Part shown: positions 18,135 to 27,241 of the stretch, one piece after another
How positions within the stretch are numbered: position 1 is the first letter of the stretch
How the letters are laid out: each line of letters begins with the position of its first letter
Assembly (NCBI GenBank): GCA_003023725.1
Contig: PXYT01000008.1
Span: forward strand, 22,752 to 86,751
Reading direction: 5' to 3'
DNA length: 64,000 bases
DNA from: Sulfobacillus benefaciens
Lineage (GTDB): Bacteria > Bacillota > Sulfobacillia > Sulfobacillales > Sulfobacillaceae
The notes under the pieces: model-generated
Databases searched by the model: none
Told to the model about the DNA's origin: nothing
Seen by the model: the letters and a program-made list of their open reading frames with translations, nothing else
Translations under genes and position numbers: made by a program

Positions 18135-18699
18135 TATGGCTTGTAAGCTTTTCAACAAAATCTCACACTGATGCTGATAAGGTATTTATCGAATAGAAAG
18201 GGGCGTCTCGCCGTCGTTCGCTCACACCTCCCTACAAGCAGATCCCTATAAGGCAGCCCACAAAGGTTGACGCAGACAGTGATATCCCTTCGCAGTACAC
18301 TCTTGGACCCGGCGTGTGAAAATTTTCCGTATCGAAAGCGCTTTGGGGTTTCGAGTCCTTTCCCACGGTCCTCGCCCTGCGTTTGCCACAATATGTCCCT
18401 AATTCCCGGGCACCTGTGCGACCCGAGGCTGCCGACAGCGTGTGTGCCTATACATTTCCCCTCCTTTCACTAGCATCACTAGCAGAGGCGGTGTCACCGC
18501 CGTCTTCAGCCATCGATGCATTCACAGGGGGCCTTTCCGAGCCGGCGGAAAAAAGGACGTCCATCCCGTGAGGTAAGTGTTTGAGGAAAGTGAAGGAAAT
18601 GCGGCTGGCCAGCGGCAGACTCCGCAAGTTCCGTGAATATTCCCTACCCAGGCATCGAGACGTCACAGTCTTGGCCACCAGCCAGATATGAGCCTCTGA

Positions 18700-19198
18700 A
18701 TCAAATAGGCAGTTAAATCCCGGAAAACTCTGCTTTTGCCTTCTGTCTGCCGCTCTTCTCCCGGTTAACCGGGAGTTTCGAAGCTGGTTCCCGATACTCC
18801 CTCCGGAAATCCCTCACGTGCACTCCTCCCTCCAACGGACGCTGCCGCTCCGACTTTATATGGCCTCGGCTGATTCGTGCCCGTTCATCGCCACCTGATA
18901 GCAACAGTTGCCCTTCTGGATGGCATCTCGAGCAAATCTCCCCGGCTAAGAGCAATTTCTTTTCTGTCATGTCCCTGCCACATTTGCCCCTGAGCTTTTG
19001 GGACGTTTCCGCTGTGCCGGCGACGCGTCCCTCAAGAGATGTCATGTGCACTTCGTGTTCCTGGGATCAAGAATTCGCCGCGATTCCTCCAAATCCCGCC
19101 TCGCGGCGAACATCCTGGCTGTTGGGTAATGATAGGTGCGTCGCCTACTCCGTTCCGGACTTTCACCATAGAGAAACCATCCATGCCTGAGGTGCAAC
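18700..19198 (-). mobile_element. Truncated group II intron (5' RNA domains only)
   Basis: Reading the minus strand from about 19198, the sequence follows the domain I pattern of bacterial group II introns: GGTGAAAGTCC (about 19160), a GCCGCGAGGC hairpin with GGAGGAA, CAGGAACACGAA (about 19050), and further on CCGGGGAGAT and CAGCCGAGGCCATA. The reverse transcriptase gene, domain V and the 3' end are not found; short open frames here (for example 18713-19051) are intron RNA, not genes. It starts within a few bases of the sodA terminator. The 18-base palindrome at 18758-18775 lies in the remnant. The stretch 18140-18700 shows nothing else I can name. Confidence 0.65.
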
Positions 19199-19227
19199 AA
19201 AACAGCCCAGGAATGTCCTGAGCTGTT
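19196..19227 (-). terminator. Rho-independent terminator of sodA
   Basis: A 12-bp stem (19216-19227 with 19201-19212, 3-base loop, one G-U pair) followed by TTGTT on the minus strand, 32 bases after the sodA stop. The group II intron remnant begins at its T tract. Confidence 0.75.
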
Positions 19228-19258
19228 CTTATTTACTGGAGCCTTTAGAGCTTTCGCG

Positions 19259-19858
19259 TTAGATATGGTATTTGGCCAGACGCTGATTGACTTCGGCCCA
19301 GTCGACATTCTTCATGAACGCCTCTATGTAGGGAGCCCGCTTCACGCCATAATCGATACCATACGCGTGCTCGTAAACGTCCAACACAAAGAGGGGATAA
19401 GCGCCCCAGGGAACACCTACATTGTGTGCGTCCTGCCCAAAAATATGCAGTTTCTCGTCATCCATGTCATAAGCGAGAACGACCCAGCCACGAACCGCCA
19501 AACCCGTAGCCTTAAATTCCGCCTCAAATTTTTGATATGAGCCGAAATCGCGGTTAATCAGCTCCAGAGCGCGTCCGTGGGGCTCGCCCCCTTTACCCCC
19601 AAGATTGTCAAAGTACCATTCGTGAAGTTTGGCACCGTTTAGGCAAAAGGTTTCCTCTGTCTTTAATCCTCGCAGTTCGCTGTAGGACTGATTGGCCTGG
19701 GACAGATCCACATTCTCCATTTTGCCCCGGATTTCATTGAGTTTGTTGACGTAACCCTTGTAGAGAATGCCATAATGCTGCTCGATTTCTTCTTTGCTAA
19801 TCCCGTCCATCGTTAAGCAGCTTTCCTTGAGTTCACGAATTGCACGCTGTTCCGCCAT
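19259..19858 (-). CDS. sodA: Superoxide dismutase (Fe/Mn)
   Basis: A 199-residue Fe/Mn superoxide dismutase, which dismutates superoxide to oxygen and hydrogen peroxide. Histidine ligands are seen in EIEQHYGILYKGYV and in KLHEWYFDNLGG, and the last two ligands in LDVYEHAYGIDYG. Length and order are normal for the family; metal choice cannot be decided from sequence. ATG at 19858 follows an AGGAGG. A sigma-A-type promoter lies at 19967-19995. It is monocistronic. Confidence 0.93.
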   Translation of the reverse strand: MAEQRAIRELKESCLTMDGISKEEIEQHYGILYKGYVNKLNEIRGKMENVDLSQANQSYSELRGLKTEETFCLNGAKLHEWYFDNLGGKGGEPHGRALELINRDFGSYQKFEAEFKATGLAVRGWVVLAYDMDDEKLHIFGQDAHNVGVPWGAYPLFVLDVYEHAYGIDYGVKRAPYIEAFMKNVDWAEVNQRLAKYHI

Positions 19859-19966
19859 TAAACATCCTCCTGTCTTAAATTGAAATCCACTTGTCTTACC
19901 TGCTGGGGTCTGGCCTACCCTCAGAAACCAAAAACCAATAGGGTCTAGGCCATTCTTACCATTTTT

Positions 19967-19995
19967 AGTATAACAGAACTTGATGTTGCTCTAAA
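19967..19995 (-). promoter_or_regulatory. Probable sodA promoter
   Basis: On the minus strand TTTAGA (19990-19995) and TATACT (19967-19972) are 17 bases apart. The initiation point would be about 100 bases upstream of the sodA ATG. Confidence 0.5.
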
Positions 19996-20059
19996 CAGCC
20001 AAAACAGCCTATGCTGACGTTGAAGATAACGCCCACTACACGACGAGGTGGTATGTCAC

Positions 20060-21154
20060 GTGATAGCGCCGAAATCAAGTCTGAAATCCCTAACCCCTTA
20101 TGTTCCCGGCCGTTCGCTGGAATCCGTCTATCAGGAAAAAGGGATCCATGCCATAAAGCTGGCCTCCAATGAAAGTCTATGGGGCCCTTCACCACGGGCA
20201 ATCGAATCCGCGAAACAATCCTTGGATCAATTAGCAACCTACCCGGAGGCTCACTTTGCTCCCCTGTATGAGCTTTTAGGTTCTCTCCACGGATTCTCGG
20301 CAGACCATATAATCGCCGGCAATGGTGCAGACGAACTGCTTCAAGTCATAGCCCTGACTTATGCGAGTCCCGGCGACGAGGTGATTTATCCCGTTCCCAG
20401 CTTTTCGGCCTATCGCCATGGGACTCTCCTAACCGGTGCCAATCCGGTGGAAGTCGGGCTCAACTCGGAAGGAGCGCCCAACTTACAGGAGGTTCAAGCC
20501 AAAATCACCCCGAAAACCCGTCTTATCTTTCTATGCAGTCCCAATAATCCAACCGGCGGGATCCTGCACCAAGAAGAATGGCAATCTTTTCTCCGGACAC
20601 TCCCAGAATCGGTTCTGGTGGTTGTTGACCAGGCCTATTACGAATTTGTGGAGGATCCTTCCTATGCTGAACTGACTCAGGACATTTTAGCAGACCGTCC
20701 GGTCATTATGGTCCGAACGCTTTCGAAAATCTATGGTTTAGCAGCCCTTCGAATTGGCTGGGCAGCCGGTCCAGTATCGCTTATTTCAGTTTTAAGAACG
20801 ATGCGCCCCCCATTTTCTGTCAGCCGGACGGCTTCGGCCGCAGCCGAAGCTGCACTGCTGGACCAACACTATATTGCCCGGGTCCGTGAGGCCACTTTAG
20901 AAGCCAGAGAATACATGATGTCCGAGTTTCGAAGACGGGGTTACCGTTTTTGGCCTTCCCAGGCGAATTTTGTCACCATTGAGCTGGAGTCCGAAGCCCA
21001 GGCTGTCGCGGAAAAACTGGAGGCCGAAGGCTATGTCACACGTCCTGCCGCCAACTTCGGACTTCCCCGGCACCTGCGCGTGACAGTGGCTCCCATTCCC
21101 GTCTTGGAAGGATTTTTCCGCGCCCTGGATCATATTAGCGGGATGACGAGGTAA
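20060..21154 (+). CDS. hisC: Histidinol-phosphate aminotransferase
   Basis: A 364-residue fold-type I PLP enzyme converting imidazole-acetol phosphate and glutamate to histidinol phosphate. The sequence shows IKLASNESLWGPSPRA, GNGADELLQ, CSPNNPTGG, VDQAYYEF and the PLP-lysine region TLSKIYGLAALRIGW. I place the start at the GTG 20060 because GAGGTGG lies nine bases before it; a GTG at 20048 is too close to that site. It opens the his operon. Confidence 0.93.
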   Translation: MIAPKSSLKSLTPYVPGRSLESVYQEKGIHAIKLASNESLWGPSPRAIESAKQSLDQLATYPEAHFAPLYELLGSLHGFSADHIIAGNGADELLQVIALTYASPGDEVIYPVPSFSAYRHGTLLTGANPVEVGLNSEGAPNLQEVQAKITPKTRLIFLCSPNNPTGGILHQEEWQSFLRTLPESVLVVVDQAYYEFVEDPSYAELTQDILADRPVIMVRTLSKIYGLAALRIGWAAGPVSLISVLRTMRPPFSVSRTASAAAEAALLDQHYIARVREATLEAREYMMSEFRRRGYRFWPSQANFVTIELESEAQAVAEKLEAEGYVTRPAANFGLPRHLRVTVAPIPVLEGFFRALDHISGMTR

Positions 21155-21159
21155 AGTGA

Positions 21160-21188
21160 TTGACAATCTCGAACAGGTGCGGTACTGT
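21160..21188 (+). promoter_or_regulatory. Possible internal his promoter before hisZ
   Basis: TTGACA (21160-21165) and TACTGT (21183-21188) with a 17-base spacer lie in the 82-base gap between hisC and hisZ. The -35 box is perfect and the -10 box matches four of six. Confidence 0.45.
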
Positions 21189-21236
21189 TGTCACATTCTT
21201 TAGTACACTGAATCGCTAATGTAGTGAGGTGCGTTC

Positions 21237-22073
21237 ATGGACGAATGGCTCAACCAAAACCGTCGGGAGTATGAATTGATGATGATGGTCATCAATCAAT
21301 TCCTGGCCCAAGGATTTTATCCGGTTCCGACTGCTCCCGCCCAAGCGGGACATTACCGCGAAGATCACACCCAGTCGATCTTGGAGTTGCTGTCATCGTT
21401 TCCGGAGAGTCACATTCAGTTTCCCTTGCAGGTTTTTTCGCTGGGACCGGTGTATGATCCAGGTTACGGACGCTGGGCGGAAACCATTGACGTCGAAATA
21501 TTGGGAGCCGGGGGAGCGCAGCATGAAGTCCTTGCTTTGGAATTGATTATGCGGCTCATTGCCACTTGGCCAAACCTCGCCTCGGGCACCCTCATGGTAT
21601 TGGGACATTTGGGTTTGTTAAACCAAGTACTAGCCACGGAATCCGTTCCCGACGTCACTGCCGCTCAAATCTTGGCGGCCTTGCGCTCCGGAAACCTGGT
21701 GACCGCCGAAACTCTCATGACGCACATGGCACCGGCCAGCCGCCGGCTGTTGATGTCCCAACCTTTTGCCGAGTTTCTGGAAATTTTCAGGAAAATTCTT
21801 CCGGAAGCGGATTTTGAGCACCTCTCGCGTCTCGAAAAAGTGGTTCACCAGCACGTTGAAACCCGATGGGATTTGTCCTTGACCGGCAACTGGTCCTACT
21901 ATACGGATTTAGTGTTCTCGCTATATTTGAAAGATGTGGGACAACCCGTTTTAAATGGTGGCCGCTTCATCCAGGATATTCATGGACGGGCATGGCAGGG
22001 TGTTGGCTTCACCCTGTACCTGGACCCCTTATATCAAGCGGTTCGCCAAGAAATGGGGTCCTTGATTCCATGA
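21237..22073 (+). CDS. hisZ: ATP phosphoribosyltransferase regulatory subunit
   Basis: A 278-residue protein resembling the HisRS-like catalytic core but without the anticodon-binding domain. It is somewhat shorter than usual HisZ. FPLQVFSLGPVYD, AETIDVEILGAGG and the end LNGGRFIQDIHGRAWQGVGFTLYLD follow class II synthetase motifs 2 and 3 in degenerate form. HisZ proteins assemble with short HisG to make the histidine-sensitive first enzyme; the short hisG immediately downstream (overlapping by four bases) supports this. Start ATG follows GTGAGGTG. Confidence 0.8.
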   Translation: MDEWLNQNRREYELMMMVINQFLAQGFYPVPTAPAQAGHYREDHTQSILELLSSFPESHIQFPLQVFSLGPVYDPGYGRWAETIDVEILGAGGAQHEVLALELIMRLIATWPNLASGTLMVLGHLGLLNQVLATESVPDVTAAQILAALRSGNLVTAETLMTHMAPASRRLLMSQPFAEFLEIFRKILPEADFEHLSRLEKVVHQHVETRWDLSLTGNWSYYTDLVFSLYLKDVGQPVLNGGRFIQDIHGRAWQGVGFTLYLDPLYQAVRQEMGSLIP

Positions 22074-22687
22074 GTTTTAATAACGTAACAATAGCGATTG
22101 CCAAAGGACGAATTCTGGAAGGTGCCCAAAACTTGTGGCGCAAAAGCGGACTACCCTGGCCCGTGGATAACGACAGCCGGCAATTATGGTTTGCACCCCA
22201 AAAAGAACGCCCAGGAATGCTGATAGCGCGAGCCAGGGACATTCCCACCTTAGTGGGAATGGGAATTGCCGATTTGGGAATTGTCGGTCTCGACATTCTC
22301 GAAGAATATCCCAATACCCATGTATTGCAGGTTGCCGATTTAAGTTTTGCGCACTGCCGGGTCGTGCTGGCTGGTCAAAAAAACCAGTGGCCGGAAGGGC
22401 CGACCCGCATTGCCACCAAATATCAGCGAATCGCACAGACCTACTTCAGCGTACACCGTCATCCCGTTGAAATGGTTCCGTTGTCGGGAAGTCTCGAGCT
22501 GGCACCGGTGATTGGACTCGCTCCCTACATTGTCGACATTGTCGATACCGGCAATACGTTGCGTCAGCACCATCTGACCGAAATCGCGACAATCTTGGAA
22601 TCCAGCGCGCGCCTCATCGCTAATGCATCTCACTGGCGCACCAAGCCAGAACTCGCACAGGTGCGCCAAGTACTGCAAAGTGAATAG
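22070..22687 (+). CDS. hisG: ATP phosphoribosyltransferase, short form
   Basis: A 205-residue HisG that joins ATP and PRPP, the first step of histidine synthesis. ARDIPTLVGMGIADLGIVGLD and the PRPP-binding PYIVDIVDTGNTLRQH are family motifs. It lacks the C-terminal regulatory domain of long HisG, so it needs HisZ. The ATG overlaps the hisZ stop (ATGA). Confidence 0.93.
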   Translation: MSFNNVTIAIAKGRILEGAQNLWRKSGLPWPVDNDSRQLWFAPQKERPGMLIARARDIPTLVGMGIADLGIVGLDILEEYPNTHVLQVADLSFAHCRVVLAGQKNQWPEGPTRIATKYQRIAQTYFSVHRHPVEMVPLSGSLELAPVIGLAPYIVDIVDTGNTLRQHHLTEIATILESSARLIANASHWRTKPELAQVRQVLQSE

Positions 22688-22734
22688 AGTCATCCGGGCG
22701 AAGCTCCGAACCACGACACGAAAGGATGAAAAGT

Positions 22735-23964
22735 ATGAATTTCGTTCAAGAAACCGTAAAGCAGATTCTTGACGGCGTCGAGCGTGAGGGCGTAGCCAAA
22801 ATCCTGTCTTATACAAGACAGTTTGACGGGGTCGAGCTCGATCCCGGGCAAATCCTTGTCAGTGTGGACAGCCTCCCGGTTCCGGCAGTTCCGCCTGCCG
22901 CGAAAGAGGCCGTCGATTTTGCCTGTGAACAAATCCGCATGTTCCACCAGGCGACAAAGCCGGAGACCGTTATCTCCGTTGACCCGGTTCCCGGTCTTCA
23001 TCTGGAGGAACGCTTAATTCCTCTGCAACGGGTGGGATTATATGTGCCAAACGGTCAGTATCCCCTCATATCCAGTCTGCTGATGACGGCTATTCCTGCC
23101 ACAGTTGCCGGGGTCGAGAATCTGAGTGTTGCGATTGCACCCAAGATGCCTCTGGATCTGGATCCGTTATGGATCTACGCGTTAAAAGCGACGAACGTTA
23201 AAACCGTTCTGCGAGTAGGGGGCGCCCAAGGCGTCGCCGCTATGGCTTATGGTTTTGAGGGATTTGATCCGGTGGAATTGATTGCCGGTCCCGGCAACCA
23301 ATTCGTGGCCGAAGCCAAAAATGAATTATTTCGTCGGGGTATCGTCGGTATCGATGTAATCGCCGGACCTTCCGAGGTTCTTGTTATAGCCGGCGATTTA
23401 ACCTCTCCGGAAATAGAGACTGCCGCTTTGGATTTACTGGCCCAAGCCGAACACGCCGCCGACACCCACGCCTACTTTGTTTCCTGGAGTCAAAAGTCAG
23501 TTTCAATGGTGCAGAACCGGGTTCAACAATGGGTAAAAGACTATGACGGGATTCTGGGACAAATTGACTGGATTTTCGTATCCGGACCCGAGGAGGCGCT
23601 CAAGGTGGCTCACCGCATTGCGCCGGAACACCTGAGTTTAACGGGGCCGGAGGCGGAAGAACTGGCGCCGCGCATAAAATCCGCCGGAGCCTTGTTTGTC
23701 GGACGACTTGCAGGCCAGGCACTGGGGGATTATGCCGCCGGTCCCAGTCATGTTCTGCCGACAGGAGGAACGGGACGGTTTTCGGGTGGATTGGCGACAC
23801 GGACATTTATGCGCCGAATGTCCGTCATCGCAGCCGACGACCGACTGCCCGACGAATATCTGAATGCCGGTAAAGTTCTAGCGTCTTTGGAAGGGCTCAA
23901 ATTTCATGAACAGTCCCTTAAGACACGCCTGCAACAAAAATCTTCCCCGAGGTATCAGCCGTGA
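22735..23964 (+). CDS. hisD: Histidinol dehydrogenase
   Basis: A 409-residue zinc enzyme that oxidises histidinol twice to histidine using NAD. Typical segments are VGLYVPNGQYPLISSLLM, VGGAQGVAAMAYG, AGPGNQFVAEAKNEL, IDVIAGPSEVLVIA and DLLAQAEHAADTHAYFVS. I chose the ATG at 22735, eight bases after AAAGGA, over one at 22726 that touches the ribosome binding site. Its stop overlaps the start of hisB. Confidence 0.95.
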   Translation: MNFVQETVKQILDGVEREGVAKILSYTRQFDGVELDPGQILVSVDSLPVPAVPPAAKEAVDFACEQIRMFHQATKPETVISVDPVPGLHLEERLIPLQRVGLYVPNGQYPLISSLLMTAIPATVAGVENLSVAIAPKMPLDLDPLWIYALKATNVKTVLRVGGAQGVAAMAYGFEGFDPVELIAGPGNQFVAEAKNELFRRGIVGIDVIAGPSEVLVIAGDLTSPEIETAALDLLAQAEHAADTHAYFVSWSQKSVSMVQNRVQQWVKDYDGILGQIDWIFVSGPEEALKVAHRIAPEHLSLTGPEAEELAPRIKSAGALFVGRLAGQALGDYAAGPSHVLPTGGTGRFSGGLATRTFMRRMSVIAADDRLPDEYLNAGKVLASLEGLKFHEQSLKTRLQQKSSPRYQP

Positions 23965-24545
23965 TGAGACAACACGAAATCCACCGAAAAACTCACGAAA
24001 CCGAAATCCGAACAGCCCTTAATCTGGACGTCCCCGAGCCAGTAGCCGTATACACCCAATTGCCCCTGTTCACACATTTTCTGGCAGCGTTGGCCAAACA
24101 CAGCCACCTTTCCTGGCAGATTTCCGGTCAAGGTGACATTGAAGTCGATCCGCATCACTTAATTGAGGACACCGGCATTGTCATGGGGCAAGCCCTCCGG
24201 GGAGCGTTAGCCGACATGCGCGGAATTCACCGTTTCGGTCAGCGCCTTTTGCCGATGGATGACGCCTTGATTCTCTGTGCATTAGACATTTCTGGCCGAG
24301 GCCAATTATATTGGTCCGGTTCGTTTCCTGATCGTCCGATTAACGGAGTCAATGCCGAGGTCTGGCCGGAATTTTTCCGGGCCTTTGCTTCACATGCCGG
24401 AATCACGCTTCACCTCGTCTGTCAGGCCGGAGAAAATGCCCATCACACTTACGAGGCGGCTTTTAAGGCGTTGGGACAGGCTCTTTATGAAGCGGTCCAA
24501 GTCGGTCCCTCGACCGACGTACCCTCCACTAAAGGAGTGTTGTAA
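23964..24545 (+). CDS. hisB: Imidazoleglycerol-phosphate dehydratase
   Basis: A 193-residue monofunctional HisB, removing water from imidazole-glycerol phosphate. The metal-binding histidines are in DPHHLIEDTGI, HRFGQRLLPMDDAL and ENAHHTYEAAFKALG. It has no N-terminal HAD phosphatase domain, so histidinol phosphate must be dephosphorylated by another enzyme, not coded in this operon. The start overlaps the hisD stop; a GTG three bases earlier is an equal candidate. Confidence 0.93.
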   Translation: MRQHEIHRKTHETEIRTALNLDVPEPVAVYTQLPLFTHFLAALAKHSHLSWQISGQGDIEVDPHHLIEDTGIVMGQALRGALADMRGIHRFGQRLLPMDDALILCALDISGRGQLYWSGSFPDRPINGVNAEVWPEFFRAFASHAGITLHLVCQAGENAHHTYEAAFKALGQALYEAVQVGPSTDVPSTKGVL

Positions 24546-24546
24546 T

Positions 24547-25173
24547 ATGGAGATCGCTGTCATTGACTACGGAAACGGCAATTTAGGCAGTCTCTTGGCC
24601 GCCCTGCGGCGTCTCGGGCAACGTCCCCACGTGGTTCGGACAGCAAAGGACATACGCCACACGGATACCTTGATTTTCCCCGGCGTGGGTTCCATGAATT
24701 CGGTTTTGCCCCGCTTGAAAGACCATGGGCTTTTCGGATGGCTCAACGAAATGCGTTCCGCCGGCGTGCCGATTCTGGGGATATGTCTGGGGATGCAACT
24801 GTTTTTCGATGAGAGCGCCGAAGGCGGGGAGGGACTCCACTGGCTGCCGGGAAACGTGACGCAAATTGATGCTCCGATTCTTCCCCACATTGGCTGGAAT
24901 ACCGTCGATGCCACGCCCGATTCCTTCTTGTGGCGCAATTTGACAGAACCTTACACGTTCTATTTTGTGCACACCTACCGCGTTCAGCCCGCCGATCCCG
25001 GGATCGTACGTGGTCTTACACAGTATTACGAGACATTTCCAGCCGCTTTGTACGCTCCTCCTCTTTACGGCGTTCAGTTTCATCCTGAGTTGAGCGGAAC
25101 AAGTGGAGCGCAGTTATTAAATAATTTTTTGGAAATAGTGGAGGATCCTCATGGAAATTTGGCCAGCGGTTGA
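24547..25173 (+). CDS. hisH: Imidazole glycerol phosphate synthase, glutaminase subunit
   Basis: A 208-residue class I glutamine amidotransferase that feeds ammonia to HisF. The nucleophile cysteine is in LGICLGMQLFFDES and the histidine-glutamate pair in VQFHPELSG. It starts one base after the hisB stop and overlaps hisA by 23 bases, so coupling is tight. Length is normal. Confidence 0.94.
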   Translation: MEIAVIDYGNGNLGSLLAALRRLGQRPHVVRTAKDIRHTDTLIFPGVGSMNSVLPRLKDHGLFGWLNEMRSAGVPILGICLGMQLFFDESAEGGEGLHWLPGNVTQIDAPILPHIGWNTVDATPDSFLWRNLTEPYTFYFVHTYRVQPADPGIVRGLTQYYETFPAALYAPPLYGVQFHPELSGTSGAQLLNNFLEIVEDPHGNLASG

Positions 25174-25858
25174 CTGGCTTGACGGTTATATGGTGCGCTT
25201 GGAACGAGGGCAATATGACGCCGTTACCCGGTACGGCACGAACCCTGTAGAGGTTTTTAAGACCCGTTACGGTCGGGTACCCAAAAGGATACATCTTGTG
25301 GACCTGAACGGGGCTCGCTCCGGCTGTTTTACAGCCTGGTCGCTATTATCCCGCCTGCACAGTGAAGGCATCGACGTGGAGGCGGGGGGTGGCTTCCGTG
25401 ACAAGAACTCTATTGAACGCGCGTTAAATCTTGGAGCCAAAAGGGTGGTGCTGGGCACTCGGATCCTGCAAGACCCAAAGTGGGCTGCTGAACTGTTAAG
25501 CCGCTTTCAATCCGATCAATTGGTTCCGGGTATTGACATTGTCCAAGGACGGGCCAGAGTCCGTGGCTGGACCGAAGAAGGAGGGAATGCCGCAGAATTG
25601 TGGCGTTCCTTATACAAGATGGGTTACCTGCTGTGTAATGTCACGGACATTTCGCGCGACGGCACATTGGATGGAATTAACGCGCCGTTCTGGCAAGAGA
25701 TCGTTTCCCATTATCCTGGGAATATCGGGGCGGGCGGAGGAATCCGCTCGGCCCATGATTTGGAGACTCTGCAACAATTAGGAATTCACCGCGTCGTTAT
25801 CGGCAAGGCTTGGTTAAACGAGTCAATCGACTTGTCCCAATGGGAAGGAGTTTTTTAA
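25151..25858 (+). CDS. hisA: ProFAR isomerase
   Basis: A 235-residue TIM barrel that isomerises the aminoaldose ProFAR to PRFAR. MEIWPAVDWLDGYMVRLERG is the start, with the catalytic aspartate in strand 1 (AVD) and a second in VTDISRDGTLDG; phosphate loops are VEAGGGFRD and IGAGGGIRS. It overlaps hisH and ends one base before hisF. Confidence 0.93.
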   Translation: MEIWPAVDWLDGYMVRLERGQYDAVTRYGTNPVEVFKTRYGRVPKRIHLVDLNGARSGCFTAWSLLSRLHSEGIDVEAGGGFRDKNSIERALNLGAKRVVLGTRILQDPKWAAELLSRFQSDQLVPGIDIVQGRARVRGWTEEGGNAAELWRSLYKMGYLLCNVTDISRDGTLDGINAPFWQEIVSHYPGNIGAGGGIRSAHDLETLQQLGIHRVVIGKAWLNESIDLSQWEGVF

Positions 25859-25859
25859 G

Positions 25860-26618
25860 ATGGTGAAGCCCCGCATTATTCCCTGCCTCGACGTGAAGCA
25901 CGGTCGCGTGGTCAAAGGAGTAAACTTCAATGACCTCCGGGATTCCGGGGATCCCGTGGAAATGGCGGTAAAATACTGCGACGATGGCGCTGATGAAATC
26001 GTCTGGCTCGACATCGTCGCCACCGTCGAAGACGAGGAAATTAGTCTGGATCTCATTCAAAGAGCACGCGATGCCTTGTCGATACCCTTGACCGTAGGCG
26101 GAGGCATTCGTTCCGTCCGTCACGTGGAACAATTGCTGGAACACGGTGCGGATAAAGTGTCCATCAACACCTATGGCCTCGAAAACCCCGCCATCCTCGC
26201 CCAGGTTGCTCAAAGGTGGGGGGAACAGTGTCTTGTTGTCGCCGTAGATGCGAAACGCGAGGGCGATCATTACCAAGTCTACAGCCATGGCGGGCGGACT
26301 CGCACACCCCGTCACTTGGACGAGTGGCTCAGAGAAGCCCAAGATTTAGGAGCCGGTGAATTTCTTTTGACCAGCATTGACACGGACGGCACACAACAGG
26401 GATATGATTTGCCCATGCTTCGCTATGCGCGTCAAGTAGTGCACCGTCCCGTTATTGCCTCGGGCGGAGCGGGCAATGTCGACCATCTTGCCTCGGCCAT
26501 TCAAGAAGGCCAGCAGGCTGTCTTGCTGGCTTCCCTGTTGCACGAGCAGCACCTAACCATTGGACAGATTAAGAAACAATTGTTTGAGAAAGGACTGGAT
26601 ATTCGGTGGCCGTTGTAA
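25860..26618 (+). CDS. hisF: Imidazole glycerol phosphate synthase, cyclase subunit
   Basis: A 252-residue TIM barrel that, with ammonia from HisH, converts PRFAR to imidazole-glycerol phosphate and AICAR. The catalytic aspartates are in IIPCLDVKHGRVVKG and TSIDTDGTQQGYD; phosphate sites are VGGGIRSV and ASGGAGNVDH. It overlaps hisIE by 13 bases. Confidence 0.95.
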   Translation: MVKPRIIPCLDVKHGRVVKGVNFNDLRDSGDPVEMAVKYCDDGADEIVWLDIVATVEDEEISLDLIQRARDALSIPLTVGGGIRSVRHVEQLLEHGADKVSINTYGLENPAILAQVAQRWGEQCLVVAVDAKREGDHYQVYSHGGRTRTPRHLDEWLREAQDLGAGEFLLTSIDTDGTQQGYDLPMLRYARQVVHRPVIASGGAGNVDHLASAIQEGQQAVLLASLLHEQHLTIGQIKKQLFEKGLDIRWPL

Positions 26619-27241
26619 AAGAGGCAGGTCGAATTTTGTATCCCGTGGTCGTGCAACACGCTTCCACACTTCAGATTTTAATGTGTGCCTTTGCGGACGA
26701 TGAAGCCTTAACCTTGACGAAGCAAACCCATCGTGCCCATTTTTACAGTCGTTCACGTCAAGAACTCTGGGAAAAGGGACGAACCTCCGGGAATTACCTG
26801 ACAGTTTCCCAGGTTCTTCCCGACTGCGACGGCGATAGCTTTCTTTATTTGGTCACTAGTGACAAGCCGGCGTGTCACCGGGGAAGCCCGTCCTGTTTTG
26901 ACAATACCCCTCAACTCGCCCAGGACCCCAATCCCCTGGGCCGGCTCCGGCGTTATATCCAGGAGCGAGAGCATGCGAATCCGGCCGAATCGTATACGGC
27001 TCGCCTGTTAAACGATCCGTTGGAAAAACTCCTGAAAAAGATTGGCGAAGAAGCAATTGAGGTTATTGTAGCAGCGGCAACCGATTCCCAAACCCCGGGG
27101 GCGGATTTAGTGTGGGAAACCACCGATTTACTGTATCATTTGAGCGTGCTTTTGATGCGATCCGGTATATCACTGGATACCCTAGACCAAGAACTTATTC
27201 GGCGCCATCACGAGCCATCCTCCGCGACTCCTCAACCATAA
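26606..27241 (+). CDS. hisI: Bifunctional phosphoribosyl-AMP cyclohydrolase / ATP pyrophosphatase
   Basis: A 211-residue HisIE fusion that catalyses steps two and three of histidine synthesis. Residues ~1-105 are the cyclohydrolase (HFYSRSRQELWEKGRTSGN, DCDGD, and zinc cysteine in PACHRGSPSCF). Residues ~115-200 are the pyrophosphatase (EKLLKKIGEEAIEVIVAA). The GTG at 26606 overlaps hisF. Its last 47 bases overlap the end of the convergent hypothetical gene. Confidence 0.93.
   Translation: MAVVKEAGRILYPVVVQHASTLQILMCAFADDEALTLTKQTHRAHFYSRSRQELWEKGRTSGNYLTVSQVLPDCDGDSFLYLVTSDKPACHRGSPSCFDNTPQLAQDPNPLGRLRRYIQEREHANPAESYTARLLNDPLEKLLKKIGEEAIEVIVAAATDSQTPGADLVWETTDLLYHLSVLLMRSGISLDTLDQELIRRHHEPSSATPQP

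Noticed and set aside
18713..19051. A CxxC-containing small protein on the minus strand
   Set aside because: The sequence coincides with group II intron RNA motifs, which explain it better; the frame has no ribosome binding site.
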